A stretch of DNA of 64,000 nucleotides from Brachypodium distachyon (GCF_000005505.3 NC_016131.3:49523355-49587354), one strand, 5' to 3'; counted from the first letter of the stretch, positions 1 through 12,271 are shown. Numbers and translations: made by a program. Notes: generated by a model not told the origin, from the letters alone.

Positions 1-316
1 GCAGATTAATCTATGCAGCGATGGATGCCAGTAGCTGTTCACATCTGTGCAGCTGCTGCATCGTGCTCGGGCTACCAGGTACCGTTAGTAATGGGCGGGG
101 CTCAACTGGAAGGCTGTTCAATTCAATGCCCCTGTATCTCCTGGTTAAGGTTCATCCAAGCCGGTAATATTAATAGTGCTATCAATATGGCTACCATTCA
201 AACTTGGAAGTCTTCCATTTTAGGACCACAAGCTTTATTCATGTCCTACTCCAGCTTTATTTTATTCTTATTGTCTTAGTCAATGGTAGTACAACCTAGC
301 ATGTCAGGAGTTACTA

Positions 317-490
317 ACTCCGTTCCTTTTTATAATATTATAAGATGTTGTACCTTTATTCTAAATCAAACTATGGAAAGTTTGACCAAGTTTTTAGTAA
401 AATCTACAAATATCTACAATATCGAATAAGATTTAAGATGTTTGCGTTAGGACAAAATCAGAACATCTTATATAAAAGAAACAAAGGGGT
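317..490. repeat. Degenerate MITE-like inverted repeat
   Basis: The left end (ACTCCGTTCC then a TATAAGATGTT block) is roughly mirrored at the right end (AACATCTTATATAA then AAAGGGGTTA). The arms are imperfect and no clear target duplication is visible, so this is a decayed element at best. Confidence 0.35.
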
Positions 491-669
491 TATAATTAAC
501 ACACTGAAAAATCTAGTTTCCGAATCCGAGTCTGACTTTACAAGGTGAATGCTCTGCTGTCATCGATCTATGACGCGGACGTCATGCTGGGGTATGATTC
601 TGAACACAGAAGATTTACATGTTGCGGTACTCCAACTTTGCTTAGTAACAATTTGCACAAAGTAAACTA

Positions 670-923
670 CTCCCTCTTCCAAAATATAAGACATTGTAGT
701 TTTGTCGTAAATGAAGCTTTTAAAATTTGACAAAGGTTATAGGAAAACGTACCAATATCTACGATATCAAATAAGTAACTATAAAGATACATCTCATCAC
801 TCATTTAATAAAACTAATTTATAATTGTAGACGTTGGTAAATTATTCTATAACTTGGTCAAACTTTCAGAAATTGGACTTTCGACAAAGTTAGAACATGT
901 TACAATTTAGAACAGAGGGAGAG
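670..923. mobile_element. Stowaway-like MITE, about 254 bp
   Basis: The element starts CTCCCTCTTCCAAAATATAA and ends with the complementary GAGGGAGAG. TA lies on both sides (668-669 and 924-925), which is the Tc1/mariner-Stowaway target site. The interior is AT-rich and non-coding. Confidence 0.65.
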
Positions 924-1420
924 TACCAGTTAATTAGGATGTGGACCATGGATCATCGTAGATTGGACCTGCAGGTGGTTTGGAGCTACGGATTTTCATG
1001 TGATTATGAGTCTTACAAAATGGCAAGTGTCATATATCCGTTTCGGGGTTCCTTCTAGACATGGGCATTGATTCCGGCCGTTGGGTTTTGATACAATCTG
1101 TTCTAATCTGGCCGTTGGCCTGTTGCATATCTGTCATGCCGGCGGAGAAGAGTCGTATGATGGGAATTTGATTGTATTGGAGATTATGACTTCTATGTCA
1201 TTTCCTTAACTTTTTTAGAATCATCATTTGTTTTATCTCAATATATAAAGCATTATTAAGGAGTTTGGACATATGGAGATCGGCCTCCATGGAGCTCAAC
1301 TTTTCAAAAGATCAAAACCATATTTAGAAGTGTAAAAAAAAAAATCTGCATATACATATATGGATGTGAAATACATGCCTTAATTTTTTTCATAAAAATA
1401 ACTTAATATACTATGAGCTA

Positions 1421-1532
1421 CTCCCTCCGTTTCATAATTCTTGTCGAAATATTACATGTATCCAGACGTTTTTTAGGAATAAATACATCCATTTTTGGGC
1501 AAATTTGAGACAAGAATTATGAAACGGAGGAG
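1421..1532. mobile_element. Stowaway MITE, 112 bp
   Basis: The terminal inverted repeats CTCCCTCCGTTTCATAATTC and its complement are nearly perfect, with TA on both sides (1419-1420 and 1533-1534). The region from 1 to 1872 holds this element, the two above and no gene that I can support. Confidence 0.85.
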
Positions 1533-1872
1533 TACACAATAAATACAGAGATCTACGATACATCTACTGGAGATCCACATTGCCTTTTTTTGTGTAGAGT
1601 ACAAATGAAAATGTTTCTCAACGAAATTTCATAGGTATGTATTCTCACATCCATATGTATACTAGTCACATAATTATATTCGCATAATTAACACTTTGTT
1701 TCAGCACATGCATGATAGAATTAAACGGAACAATAGCTTAATCATACAGTATTTTGTAGGAAACAGATGGATTGAAAAGAAAGCATCTGCCATGGAGACA
1801 TGCTCGACCGTCCATCTTGTGGCAGCTGCATGCTATATGCTCTTGTCGTTGATGATTATTAAAGCAGCTCAA

Positions 1873-3355
1873 TTAAAAGATTAAGCTGATGCCGGCGGAG
1901 GTCATGGACTCGGCGATGAAGGCGTTGGCGGCCTCCGACGGGTGCACGCCGTCGAAGTAGACGTAGCTGCTGGCGTTCCGGCACATCCCGGGGCCCTTGG
2001 TGGCACCCGGGTTGCAGAGGTACACCCTGGTGGCCTTATCCCCCGTCCTGCAGCACGTCTTCCTGGCCTCCGAGAAGCCCTGCGCAGCAGGCGCCTCCGA
2101 GAGGGCGAGGAGCGGCGTGTAGATGTCGAAGATGGCGATCTTGAGGTCCGCGTGCCGCCGTGCCAGCGCCTCCACGGTGGCGTTCAGCTTCCGGTTGAAG
2201 GTCGCGGCGTCGCCGTTGAGCCTCCGCACGCACGAGGGTCTGCCCTTGCCGTACAGCCTGATCGCTGCCGGCAGGCAGCCCAGCGGCGGCATCGACGTCA
2301 CCCCGATCCGCCGTGCCCCCAGCCTATACAGCTCCTGCACTCAGAAAACATATGGATGGAGGTGAGTCGGTGGCGGTCGGTGACGGCGATCGGCGTATTG
2401 GTTGAGCATTGAGCGTACGGCGGCGAAGCCAGAGAAGATGCCGACGAGGAGGTCGCAGTAGCGGGGGACGTCGTAGCGGGCGGAGAGGGAGGCGTTGTGG
2501 TAGTAGTTCTGGAGGAAGTCGCCGGTGCCGGTGCTGACGACGTACAGCGCGTCAGCCAGGATGGAGCGCGCCTTGCGGCGGCCGGCCACCGCGGCCAGCT
2601 TCGTCTGGTACTCCTTGTAGTACTTGAGCTGCTGGCTCAACGTGATCGCATCCTACATATATGCAGCCATTCAGTTAAGAGCACGTCGAAATCAAGCTGC
2701 TTGCTCCGTTTGCTAGAAATCAAGTTTTCATATGATTATACTTACATACATGGCGGCTGTGTCGTCGGCGTAGCTGGACGCCGCGGAGCCGAAGTTGGCG
2801 CCGGCGAGGAGGTTCTTCCCCGACGCCAGCGGGCTGAGGTACGGCGGCGCGTAGCTCACGAACCCCAGCGATTCAGCTGCAATTATAAGTTAGTTACTTA
2901 CAGCCTAGCTAAGAATGAAAGCTGTTTGTTTATTTGCAGGATATGCAGCATGTGTGAACAACGTAAGACGTACCGGTGATGTCGGAGACGATCTTGCCGT
3001 CGGAGAACCTGCCGGTGGCCCGGTGGCGCCGGAAGTTGTCGCCGTAGGGCGCGTAGTTGGCCTTGAAGACGGCGCCGGGGAGGTAGTTGTTGTTGCCGAC
3101 GTCGATGGTCGAGTCACCAAACAAGATCATCGCCGGCACGAGCGGCTGGGCTTGGACGCCGCCGCCGTTGGTCGCCAAGGAGAGGAGCAGAGACAGCCCC
3201 AGCAGCTTCACTACTAGCCTCCGTTGCATGTCCTCTTCGCCCCTCATCAGCTTCACTACTAGCCTCCGTTGCATGTCCTCTTCGCCCCTCATCAGCTTCA
3301 CTACTAGCCTCCGTTGCATGTCCTCCTCACCCCTCATCAGCGAAGAAGCTGACAT
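1873..3355 (-). CDS. GDSL esterase/lipase, copy 1 (four exons, variant catalytic blocks)
   Basis: Predicted secreted SGNH-fold hydrolase acting on acyl or acetyl esters. Exons on the minus strand are 3355/3229-2974, 2876-2746, 2652-2419 and 2334-1873; all have GT-AG introns and phases that join. From the ATG at 3229 the protein is 360 residues: signal peptide MQRRLVVKLLGLSLLLSLAT, then FGDS with nucleophile Ser40, and [10 protein letters not shown] (Asp/His block V) near the end. Two blocks differ from the family: block II reads GSAASS rather than ASAGSG, and block III reads GTGD where the oxyanion Asn is expected. The last exon is fused; copies 2 and 3 carry an intron at the AQG/FSEA position, so an intron was lost here. 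Six further in-frame ATGs lie upstream, out to 3355, because of the 45-bp repeat. It may be expressed, but with altered activity. Confidence 0.85.
3203..3337 (-). repeat. 45-bp tandem repeat, three units, at a gene start
   Basis: Three head-to-tail units (3203-3247, 3248-3292, 3293-3337) are identical except for a few bases in the last. Each encodes MRGEEDMQRRLVVKL in frame with GDSL copy 1 and contributes two ATG codons. The unit nearest the mature protein supplies the normal signal-peptide start. Confidence 0.95.
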
Positions 3356-3394
3356 GCTGTTTAATTCTGGACTAGAACTGCACCGATAGTGTCG

Positions 3395-3402
3395 TATATA
3401 TA
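3395..3402 (-). promoter_or_regulatory. TATA box of GDSL copy 1
   Basis: TATATATA lies 40 bp upstream of the outermost in-frame ATG (3355). A transcription start about 30 bp downstream would leave a leader of only about 10 nt before that first ATG. Confidence 0.55.
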
Positions 3403-4602
3403 GCAACCATAACTGGCAAAGTGGCAAGGCAAAACCCATTATTAGTACGGGAAATCTATATAGAGCACACCCGTCTACTCCTACTCCTTGTTTCGAAAAG
3501 GAAACCCAGCAAGTACCCAATTAACCTATGATCATCTAATTGTGTGAATTGGTCCATTAGATCTAGCCCTGATGGATGGCATCTTCTACGTTTGCCACAT
3601 ATGTCCAACTTTTAGACCATTCTTTAAATTTTATGCAAATACAGCGATACAGTCATCCAGAAAATGCATGATTTCTTTCTTCCCTTCTTTTTCCACCGCT
3701 CTTGAGTCGATCGAGTACTGCAAGATTTCAGACAATTAATACCAAGATGACCTGAATGTTGTCATCCGCAGGTAGACAGAGGTCTTTAAAAGCTAGCTGT
3801 CCGATGGCCGCCGTGCGAGCTGTGCCGACGTGACGGAAGACATAAATAGCTCAACTGGTGCATAAGTTGAAGAGTGACCCTCAACTGTGAACTGCCTAAT
3901 GGTGACACCAACAAATGGGATCCATATCACTAACCTAGCTATATATCAGTTGCATCAGCAGCAAATTCACTCTGCAAAACACTACTCCTAGCTCGATCGT
4001 TCCAAAATACATGATTTTTTCGACATAACCGTAGATCTTCTTTAAGAGTTATAACATGTTTTTCATGACTATGCGTACCACTGGAACTTTGGAAACAGAG
4101 CAGTACTAGTATGAAGAGGCGCAAGAAAAAATAAATGCAATGCTATCATTTGAGAAAATAAAAGGCAAAGGACGTAGAAGTGAACCAAGTGATGGTGGGC
4201 CAATATGATGTGTACGGGACCAAATACACACCCACATACATAGTTATAAAAGAACTAGTTGGGCTAGAAGGGCCACGGCCCACCCTATACCCAATATAGC
4301 TGTGAGCGATCAACAAGACCCTGATGCATGAACAAGACCGTGCCCTTCGACCACATTGATGCATGCGCCCAAGCTTGAGATCAAAAGAAAAGAAGTTAAA
4401 TTAGTTCAAAGAACAAGCCAGAGTCTAAATATGTGCAAATGAACAAAGACAAGCCCATGGGGGCAGCCAACTGCCCTTCAAGGTTTTCCTTGACTGTCAG
4501 CTAGTACTCAGTCCATGGAGTATATGCTATCTATCCTTTCCTCACAGAGAAGTTCTCCGTTCTCTTACCTTGCACCAAATATCTGCAGAAACCAATCCAA
4601 CC
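3403..4602. other. Intergenic, divergent promoters
   Basis: This lies between the GDSL copy 1 promoter (minus) and the coiled-coil gene (plus). It is AT-rich, without a recognisable repeat or gene. A TATATGC sequence near 4519-4525 is a possible promoter element for the plus-strand gene. Confidence 0.4.
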
Positions 4603-6645
4603 ATGGAGCATCCACACAAGGCTGCCTGGCAGAAGATCGTCATCTCGCTCCACTCAATCCATGAGATCTTGGAGAATATCATGGACAGAGGTTCAGAAGA
4701 CAAAGTCGACAGGATCTCCGAGCACCTGAATCTCGATCCAAAGGATGAACTGAAATTTCTGGCCAGTGAGGCTCGTAAGGTTCATGAGATAGCCAAGGAG
4801 GTGGAGTTCAAGCTCACAGGGTGCAAGGAGAAGGGAAGGAAGGAGAAGTGCAAGATGGAGAGTATGATATCAAGCTTAATGAAGGAGAACCATGATATCA
4901 GTACCTTGCTTCAGGTTGCTATAACCGAGAAGGAGGCGGCGGAGAGTAGCCTTCGTGAGTTGAAGAGCGATGGCGATCAGAGGAAAAGCGCAATCCTGCA
5001 GATTGCTGAGAAGGGATTGCAGAAGGTTGGCTTTGGCTACATCATGGAGGTGATAAGCGGGGAACCAGAAAGAGAGGACATGAGCAGCTCCAGTTCCAGT
5101 GCAGCGTCTAATGGAAGGGATAGTGAACAAGAGGTTGTCAGTCTGGTAAATAGTTGTACATCCCTCCTCACTGGCTGGTATAACTTCATCTTTATGAAGC
5201 CATTTGCAATGGTGCTGTGGCTTACAAGCTTAGATAGTATACATATGCACTTACTATAAAATAAAATGAACTCCGTAGTTGTAATTTGTGAAACCCTCAT
5301 TGCACAATCTCTATTTTATGATCATACACTGGACTAGAAACCATTGATCATGTTATGTCCACAAGTTGGCCAACTAAAACCATTCCCCACAGGAAAACTC
5401 ATCAGCTAATAAACTCATTCAAGTTGTTTCCTCTCAGGCTTCAATGGTTGGAAAGACACTGAAAAATCTGCATCATGAGATCAGTGACCTCAGACAGGCC
5501 TTGGACGAGTCCAGGTAAAACTAAGAAAGTAGTTGACCAAAGACAACTAAGATTAGAACTTTTGATGGACTACTCTCAAGGGCCATCCTGTAATCTATGC
5601 TAACTGATATATCAAACTGCTCCAACAGATCAGATTGTGATCATCTGCATCTCCTCACTGCTGAACAGTATCAGAAGATAATCAAACATGAGTCACACAT
5701 ACAGGATTTGGAAGAACGAGAAAACTTCCTAGTGCACAGAGTATAAACACATAATATATATTTTATATAGTTTATAATTTTGCTAGACATGTAATTGAGA
5801 AGGACCTGAAGTCTCCTTTTCAATGCCTAAGGTGGAAGAGATCACTGTAGGGATAAAAGAAGTAGAACAGGAGGCCACAAGATGGAGAGAGGCATGCGAG
5901 TTGGAGGTAGAAGCTGGAAAAGCTGCCATAAAAGAGCTCAATCAGGAGGTAACCCAAAAGCTGCCTAAAATGTTTCTCTTGATGGCATGAGATGCGCTTA
6001 TCAGACTTGTAAATAACTACTGAACATAACTAAGTTTGAGAAGTGATATGATGTTTCTTCAAAGTAATTAGACTAAATAATTTAAAGGAATACAACCTGA
6101 TATATTTTCATTAATTTGGAAAATCATGTCTGAAATCCTTCAGTTTGCAGTAACAGTACTTGGTGAAAAACGTCACCGATGATACCTTTTATAAAGCACA
6201 ATATCAAAACTATATTAATATTATCACTCCCATTTATCAAAGGAGCTGTAAATGTTCTGTACCTTTTCAGGTGACCTTACTCAGAGAAGAACTGCGAAGG
6301 GTAAAAGCCAACTTGGAGGCTGCAAACAGTAAGCTAGAGCTAAAAGAGAAATTAGCGGCCAGTGCAATGGCAGCACAAGCTGCTGCAGATGCATGCCTCA
6401 AGCTTGCTGACAGTAGATCTGCTGGGCTACAACAAAGGATAGAAGAGTTGACAAGGCAAATAGAGCAAGAAGATGTACATGCAAGAAAGGTGCGGAAAAG
6501 TGCTCGCAGAGGTATAAGATATGTCTGCTGGCCTTGGCAGCGACTACGAGTCATATCAGCATCCTCTCGTGCTAGGACATGGTTTGTTGATCAGAACGGT
6601 AGATTGTTACCAGGGACAGAAGCACTACTTCAAACAAGGATCTGA
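4603..6645 (+). CDS. Coiled-coil protein, plant-specific (At3g49055-like?), five exons
   Basis: Exons are 4603-5145, 5438-5514, 5629-5740, 5832-5948 and 6271-6645. All introns are GT-AG and phases join, giving a 407-residue protein. The ATG at 4603 (MEHPHKAAW) is the first in frame. The chain is long, charged and helical: Glu/Lys-rich segments through residues 60-150, a Ser-rich stretch near 165-180, then heptad-like LRREL/KANLEAA and LQQRIEELTRQIEQ runs. It ends with a basic aromatic tail (RYVCWPWQRLRV) and a C-terminal LLQTRI. No enzyme motif or membrane segment is seen. The architecture recalls the uncharacterised Arabidopsis protein At3g49055 family, from memory only. A structural or scaffold role is an inference. 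Confidence 0.75.
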
Positions 6646-7448
6646 CTAAGTTCTCACAATTTCTCTAGACAGCATACCTATGTTTCTTATGAAGTAAGTC
6701 CATGTGGTCTTGTCATTGTTTCATAAGAATTGTTTGATGTTTCATACTTACCGGGTCTGTGCAGCAGCAGCAGCAGCACCTGGCGTGGCTCATCCATCAA
6801 TTGGAAGCCTGAAATTTATTGATAACATCAGGAACATAAAAAACCTTAGCCTCAAAAACACATATGCTACATATACTCTTCAGGTTCATCTTAAAATATG
6901 GACTCACCCACCTTTCATTTCTGAATTGATTTCCCTGAAGAAAATGAAGAAACAGAAACCTAAAATATTCTTCACTTCCCATTCCAAGAACAAGAACAAA
7001 CCCTGGTGCCACAGTTTATCTCAATCTAGGAGCATGACATTATGTCATTATCACATATACTACATGCAAAACCTGAACACCATTGTTTTTCAAAACGATA
7101 ACAGGTTCAAGAAAACAAAGGAATAACTCTTAAGCATCAGATGAACCTTTAAACAGCCATTCTGGAGAAACAATGTTTCATATTTATTTCCATACACCAA
7201 TTTAGGAGCCGAAAACAAATTTCTGATCAGAGTAAATACAACTTCGGCAGGAAGTTGCGATAGTTGGAGCAGAAATTCCAACTAGAATAGCACATTCATT
7301 CAACACCAGAAGGACAACACAGGAATTTCAGAAATCGAATTATCAGTTAACATTATCCAGTATAGCTATCCTCTAACATAGCAAAGACACATTAAAGGGT
7401 GTAAGTACATGGTGATATAATATTCATATGGTCCATGCACGCAATTTC
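6646..7448. other. Convergent intergenic region
   Basis: This lies between the 3' ends of the coiled-coil gene and the DUF3245-like gene and probably holds both 3' untranslated regions. A short CAG/GCA repeat occurs near 6762-6779. I see no coding exon. Confidence 0.4.
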
Positions 7449-8242
7449 TCACTTCGCCTTCTTCCCTAATGGCATGGAAGTAACAGAAGGCATTGCCCTC
7501 TTCTTGCTAAAGGCACTGGTTCTGCCTTGGGGCTCACCACTATCATCATCACTAGACTCATTCACCGCCTGAGCGTTTTTATTCTCCTCCTCCGCAGATC
7601 TTCTCTTCTGAGCATTCACCTTCCCGAGCAACCTCCTCTCAACCGGATCAGTGGGCGCTGCACGCTTTAGATTAGGTGCCACTTTAGCACCAAGACCAAG
7701 CCTGCAACAAAATAATGTCAGCCTCATAACCAATTATCCATGAATTCTAACAAGACGAACTAATGAATTATACCCAGACGGACGACCCTCAAAATCCTTA
7801 TCGTTGAGTTCATCAGGCTCCGCTGCACTCATTTTGTCCACCCATGTCTGGGCCTGAGAATGATTTATGGAATGGGTGAGTATGTCTGAATTCCATCAAA
7901 GACTCCACGAACACAGTAACAAAACCTATACGGCATGGATAGCCATGGAGGCGGATGCTTCTCGACACAGAGATACAGCATCCATCGCTTCCAAGTAAAT
8001 AATTACCTAAATAGAAAACAGCCGCTGCAGTTGTATACACAAACCATAGCTCACCTAATCTAAGCACAGAGGATTGAATCGAAGCTAGGAGGAAACAGGG
8101 GAAGAGTAAGGAGGAGGAACCGAGGGGAATTAGAAGCGGAGCTCACCAGCTTGAGGGCCTTGCTGAGCGTGACCACCTTCGGGAGCGGGGCCTTCTTCTC
8201 CGGCGGCGGGTTGTTCTTCTCCGACGGCTGCTCCGTCGCCAT
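7449..8242 (-). CDS. Small conserved nuclear-type protein (DUF3245-like), three exons
   Basis: Exons are 8242-8147, 7853-7774 and 7701-7449 on the minus strand, encoding 142 residues. The start MATEQPSEKNN has a good context. The order is a Pro/Lys-rich N-terminus, an AQTWVDKMSAAEPDE segment, LGLGAKV at the second splice junction, then an Arg/Lys-rich ERRLLGKVNAQKRR stretch, an acidic NESSDDDSGE run and a C-terminal RTSAFSKKR...GKKAK. The LGLGAKV core with a basic tail matches what I recall of the eukaryotic DUF3245 family, whose function is unknown. Basic clusters suggest nuclear or nucleolar localisation (inference). The promoter carries several GGGCC elements, typical of housekeeping and ribosome-related plant genes. 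Confidence 0.75.
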
Positions 8243-8356
8243 CGCTCGCAGAGCTGAGCGCAGACCCGAAGCAGGGGATTGGGCGGCGGCTCCGCTGTGG
8301 GCGCGTGGTTCCGCAAGCGTAGACCGCAGGCCGCAGATCCAATGACAAGTTGTTAC

Positions 8357-8492
8357 TGGGCCGGCCCACGAAGTTGTTATCGGCTATTGGGCGAGTGGGT
8401 GAGAGCGGCGGCGTGGTCCGGGAGTCGCTCGCACTAACTTGCGCTAGGTGTGGGAGTTATGGGCCGGGCCTGGGAGAGGAGAGAGCTGGGCC
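8357..8492 (-). promoter_or_regulatory. Cluster of site II (TGGGCC/T) elements
   Basis: TGGGCCGGCCCA (8357-8368, palindromic), TTGGGCG near 8379, GGGCCGGGCC near 8461 and TGGGCCGGCC near 8488 lie upstream of the DUF3245-like start. Site II motifs bind TCP factors in plants and mark growth-linked genes. The assignment is by motif only. Confidence 0.5.
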
Positions 8493-8569
8493 GGCCTGAG
8501 CATGGTTTTCGGGTAAACCCGAACTAACTGAGGTAAATTCTTTCGAATTCTCAAAAAAAAAAGGTACGC

Positions 8570-8671
8570 CAGAATTACTTGTCGAAATATTACATATATC
8601 TAGACGCTTTTTAAACATAAATACATTTATATTTGGACAAATTTGAGAATGGTAATATGGTTCGGAGGGAG
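8570..8671. mobile_element. Stowaway MITE remnant
   Basis: It contains the same interior as the 1421-1532 element (TTGTCGAAATATTACAT, then a TCTAGACGCTTTTTAA block). The right end CGGAGGGAG is followed by TA; the left end has decayed. A second, more degraded relative lies at about 8788-8862. Confidence 0.6.
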
Positions 8672-8862
8672 TAAATTTTTTCGCTCAAAAAAGAAAAAAA
8701 AAGACTGGGGTAAATTCAGGACACGCACAGAATCCTGATCCATCGTACACGCAGGTGGGCAGCCTGTCTGCATGCAACACTAATTATCTGGACACTTCTT
8801 AAAAATAGATACATTTATTTTTTGAAAAATTTGAAAAAAATATTATGAAACGGTGAAAGTAT

Positions 8863-10674
8863 TTTCGTAATAAACCTGATTCGGACATGTTGGTCCTTGC
8901 CGGCCGGTGGATACTCGCCCGTATTTGGCCGGACAAGCGGTGATATCTGTATCCATATACCGATATGTTCCCAAGTCTATATGCCTGAGAGTGTTGCCTT
9001 GGTAATTGGAGAAAAATCTTATGCGACCAGGGTCGCTCCCTCCACGCACTGGACCCGATGGAGCGTCGTTCGATCAAATCAGGAATCATGCGCAACTGCC
9101 CTCTGGTTTGCTCCATCACTTTGTGAAATCCAGACGGTTGCAGTGCTAGCTAGTTCCACGTGGCTCTCAATCGATCGGGTCCAGGAGCGACCCAGGTCCC
9201 ATATGATTTTTTTTCCATGGTAATTTGGCTCCAACAGGCCGTCATGACAGCCGTTCTTCCTATGTGTATACTGTCTATCTACATTTTTTTAAGAACTCTT
9301 TTACGGTATACCGGATTTAATATGAACCGTTTATTTGTCCCGATCTAATGGCTACCATTGCGTGGTACTCCACCTCAATCCCAAAGAGCACTGAGTCAAA
9401 AAACTAGGAAGTACTTCGAATTGGATGGCAAACTTGTAATTACACAAGGTTACTTTGGTTTTTTCCTTACGTCAATCGGATTTCGTTTGCAATTAAGACA
9501 AATAGAAAATATTTGTTCTCTTCATTCGTGATCTAATCCACGCGCCGGCGGAGGGACGAGACCGCTGTGGCCTCAAGTGCTCCTGCGCCGGCTGAGGGGA
9601 CGAGGCCGCCGCCTCAAGGGGCGTTGCGCCGCCGGCTCCTCCGTTGAACACGCCGTCACAGTGCCGTGTCATAAGAACTTCTGGATTAAACAAAAGTTGG
9701 GCAAGAAGATGCGCTAGAACAGCCTGCGTGGCTGCGCCCCCATCTCCTACTCGATTGGCATGCGCGAGCGGCCGAGCGCAGGCACTGGCACAATAGGAAG
9801 ATTGAGTACTACCTTCTAAGCATTGAGGAGAGACACCGGATGCTACTGCTTGGAGAAGGATCTAGGGTTTATGAATCGCCTGTGATGATGGAATTTTGCT
9901 TTTAATATTTACCACGTTTTAAGACATTCTTAGTTGTGCTTATAGCGTACTGATATCATCATAATTCGCTGATTAAAGAACACTTTGATCCAAAAAGGAG
10001 AGAGAAAGGATCGGGGATTGTATCACCTGATTGATCATTTCGTTCCAGCAACTGCAATGCAGGCGGCCAAATTGGTTGCAGGTTTGCGGGCGGCAGAGAT
10101 GGAATTAATTGACTATTAGGTTAAATAAAAAAGAGTTCTCTAATCACTAAAAAATATTAATGTCCATGTTGTCCTTTTAAATCAATGGTCAGATTTAGTT
10201 GGTACTCCAAGCCACCTATATGAAGTACAGGGTACAGTAAAAACCAAGCCACGCAAATCTGCACCCAAATATATATCCAAACCAAGCCAAGCCAAGCCAA
10301 GCCACGCATCCCCGTCACACTCGCATACATATTACATACAGCCTCCATTCTCCAGCCTTCGCTGTCAACCAGCCAGCAGCCAACCAACTGGCGCCTTTTT
10401 ATTTCATTTCTATACACCTGAAGCACATGTGCCATACATGTACAGCACATGTATTAGCTGCCCGAGACATGTGATGAAGAGCTAGCAGACATAGGTTCTA
10501 GCTACGGATATAAACGGGATCCCGTGAAAGATTTATTTCTGGTTCAATTCTTAAATTTTTTGTACAAATTTTTGCTTAAAATTCAAATGGGAGATTCGAA
10601 AATTGAACTAGTTAAGTAGCTAGGCTGTTCGCGGATTCCTTTTGCATTCCTAGTTATAGCTAGTAGTGACTGAA
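8863..10674. other. Intergenic, no gene supported
   Basis: A GC-rich patch at 9540-9650 repeats GCCGGC-type words but has no gene-like reading frame. A short CAAGC microsatellite lies at about 10283-10303. I recognise nothing else. Confidence 0.4.
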
Positions 10675-12176
10675 TCATGTAACCAACATGTTGATCTCCT
10701 CGACGAATGAATCCACGATCACTCTGTTGGCCGCCTCGGAGGGATGTACAGAGTCCCAGTGCACATACGTCGCCGCGTCCCGGCATGTCCCAACGGAGAA
10801 TGAGTTGCAGAGAAACACCGTCAGCTCCACCTTGCCCGTCGCACAGCATCCCAGCCTCGCCTCCGTGAACCCTAACAATCAACACACTTCTTCCTTTAAT
10901 TTGAGCTTGAACAATGGAAAAAGGACATCGATCCTACATATACACGTACCTTGTGACTCAGGGGAGGTGGCAAGGCTGTGCCATGGCGTGTAGACGTCGA
11001 GAACCGCAATCTTGAGATCATGGTGCCGCCGCGACAACGAATCGACGGCCGTGTTGAGCTTGTGGATATACCTAAGCGCGTCGTCGTCGAGCCTCGGCAC
11101 GCAGCTGCTGCTCCCGAGGCCAAACACGGTGATCGCCAAGGGAGCGCAGCCCAGCGGTGCCAACGACAAGACGCCCACACGCCGTGCTCCCATGCCATAC
11201 AGTTGCTAATATACAGTTGTTGGTTCAAGTTTTTTCAGATCATCTTGATATATATTAACAACATGAAGAAAGTTAACGTCGGAGGGAACTGAAGATGCTG
11301 CCCGCTTACCGTGACGGTGTTGGTGAAGATGCCGATGAGGCGGTCGGAGAACTGGTCGGCGGTCTGGGTCGAGAAGAGCAAAGGGTTGATGTAGTAGTTG
11401 AAGCCGAAATCATTGGAGCCGGCGCTGATGATGTAGAGTGAGTTGGAGACGATAGACTGAGCCTGTTGCCTGCTCCCGGCCACCGCTGCCAGCTTCGAAC
11501 GGTACTCTTTGAAGTGCTCCAATTGTTGGGACAAAGGGATCACATGCTACACGCGTGCGCCACACGATCGATCCATGTAACCGGCCAATACAACACGAGG
11601 ATATATAGCTTCTCAACTGTGCCAAATTAAGCTTGATGAAGTATTTGTGATATACTTACATACATGAGTGCCGTGGGATCGTAGTAGCCGGATCCAGCAG
11701 ACGCGAAGTTGGCCCCAAGAAGAAGGTTCTTCCCCGACGCCTCCGGGCTGAGATATGCAGGAGGAGATACACTAAACCCCAGCTTTTCACCTGCAACCAC
11801 ACAAGTATATATAACACAAGGGACATACATACATAACATCTAGCTTGTTAACCACATCCAGAGTTTTCAGTAGTACTACAGAAATTAATGGCCAAACAAT
11901 TTAAGGTATAGTGAAACCTATGAAATCGCTTATCAGCTTGCCGTTCCCGAATCTCCCTGTGGCGACATGGTCCTCCTGGAAGTCCCTGCCGTAGGGAGAC
12001 AGGTTTGCCTTCACGATGGTGTTGATGTAGTCGTTGTTCCCTACGTCGACCAGGGAGTCGCCGAAGAACATGATCGCCGGTACCCGCGGCGGACGACGGT
12101 CTTCGCCTGCTGCGTGTGGTCCGGTCAAAACGAAGACGGCGAGCTGGAGCACCACCAAGCAGCACCTCAGCGCCAT
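10675..12176 (-). CDS. GDSL esterase/lipase, copy 2 (five exons)
   Basis: Exons are 12176-11918, 11790-11660, 11546-11310, 11205-10950 and 10871-10675, summing to 1080 nt or 359 residues. Splice sites are GT-AG and intron positions match copies 1 and 3. A signal peptide ([19 protein letters not shown]) precedes [13 protein letters not shown] with nucleophile Ser41. Block II is ASAGSGYY and block III is GSND with the canonical Asn. Block V is [11 protein letters not shown], so all four SGNH blocks are present. It is predicted to be secreted or apoplastic and is the most canonical of the three copies. The substrate cannot be read from sequence. Confidence 0.9.
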
Positions 12177-12265
12177 TGGGGGCTCTTGTGGACTGTAGAA
12201 CAGAAGCGCCCTAGCTCTAGCTAATTAGAGTTTGCTAGCTGAAACTGTTAATTAGATCCGTGATC

Positions 12266-12271
12266 TTTATA
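12266..12271 (-). promoter_or_regulatory. TATA box of GDSL copy 2
   Basis: TATAAA on the minus strand lies 90 bp upstream of the ATG at 12176, a normal distance for a short plant leader. Confidence 0.5.
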
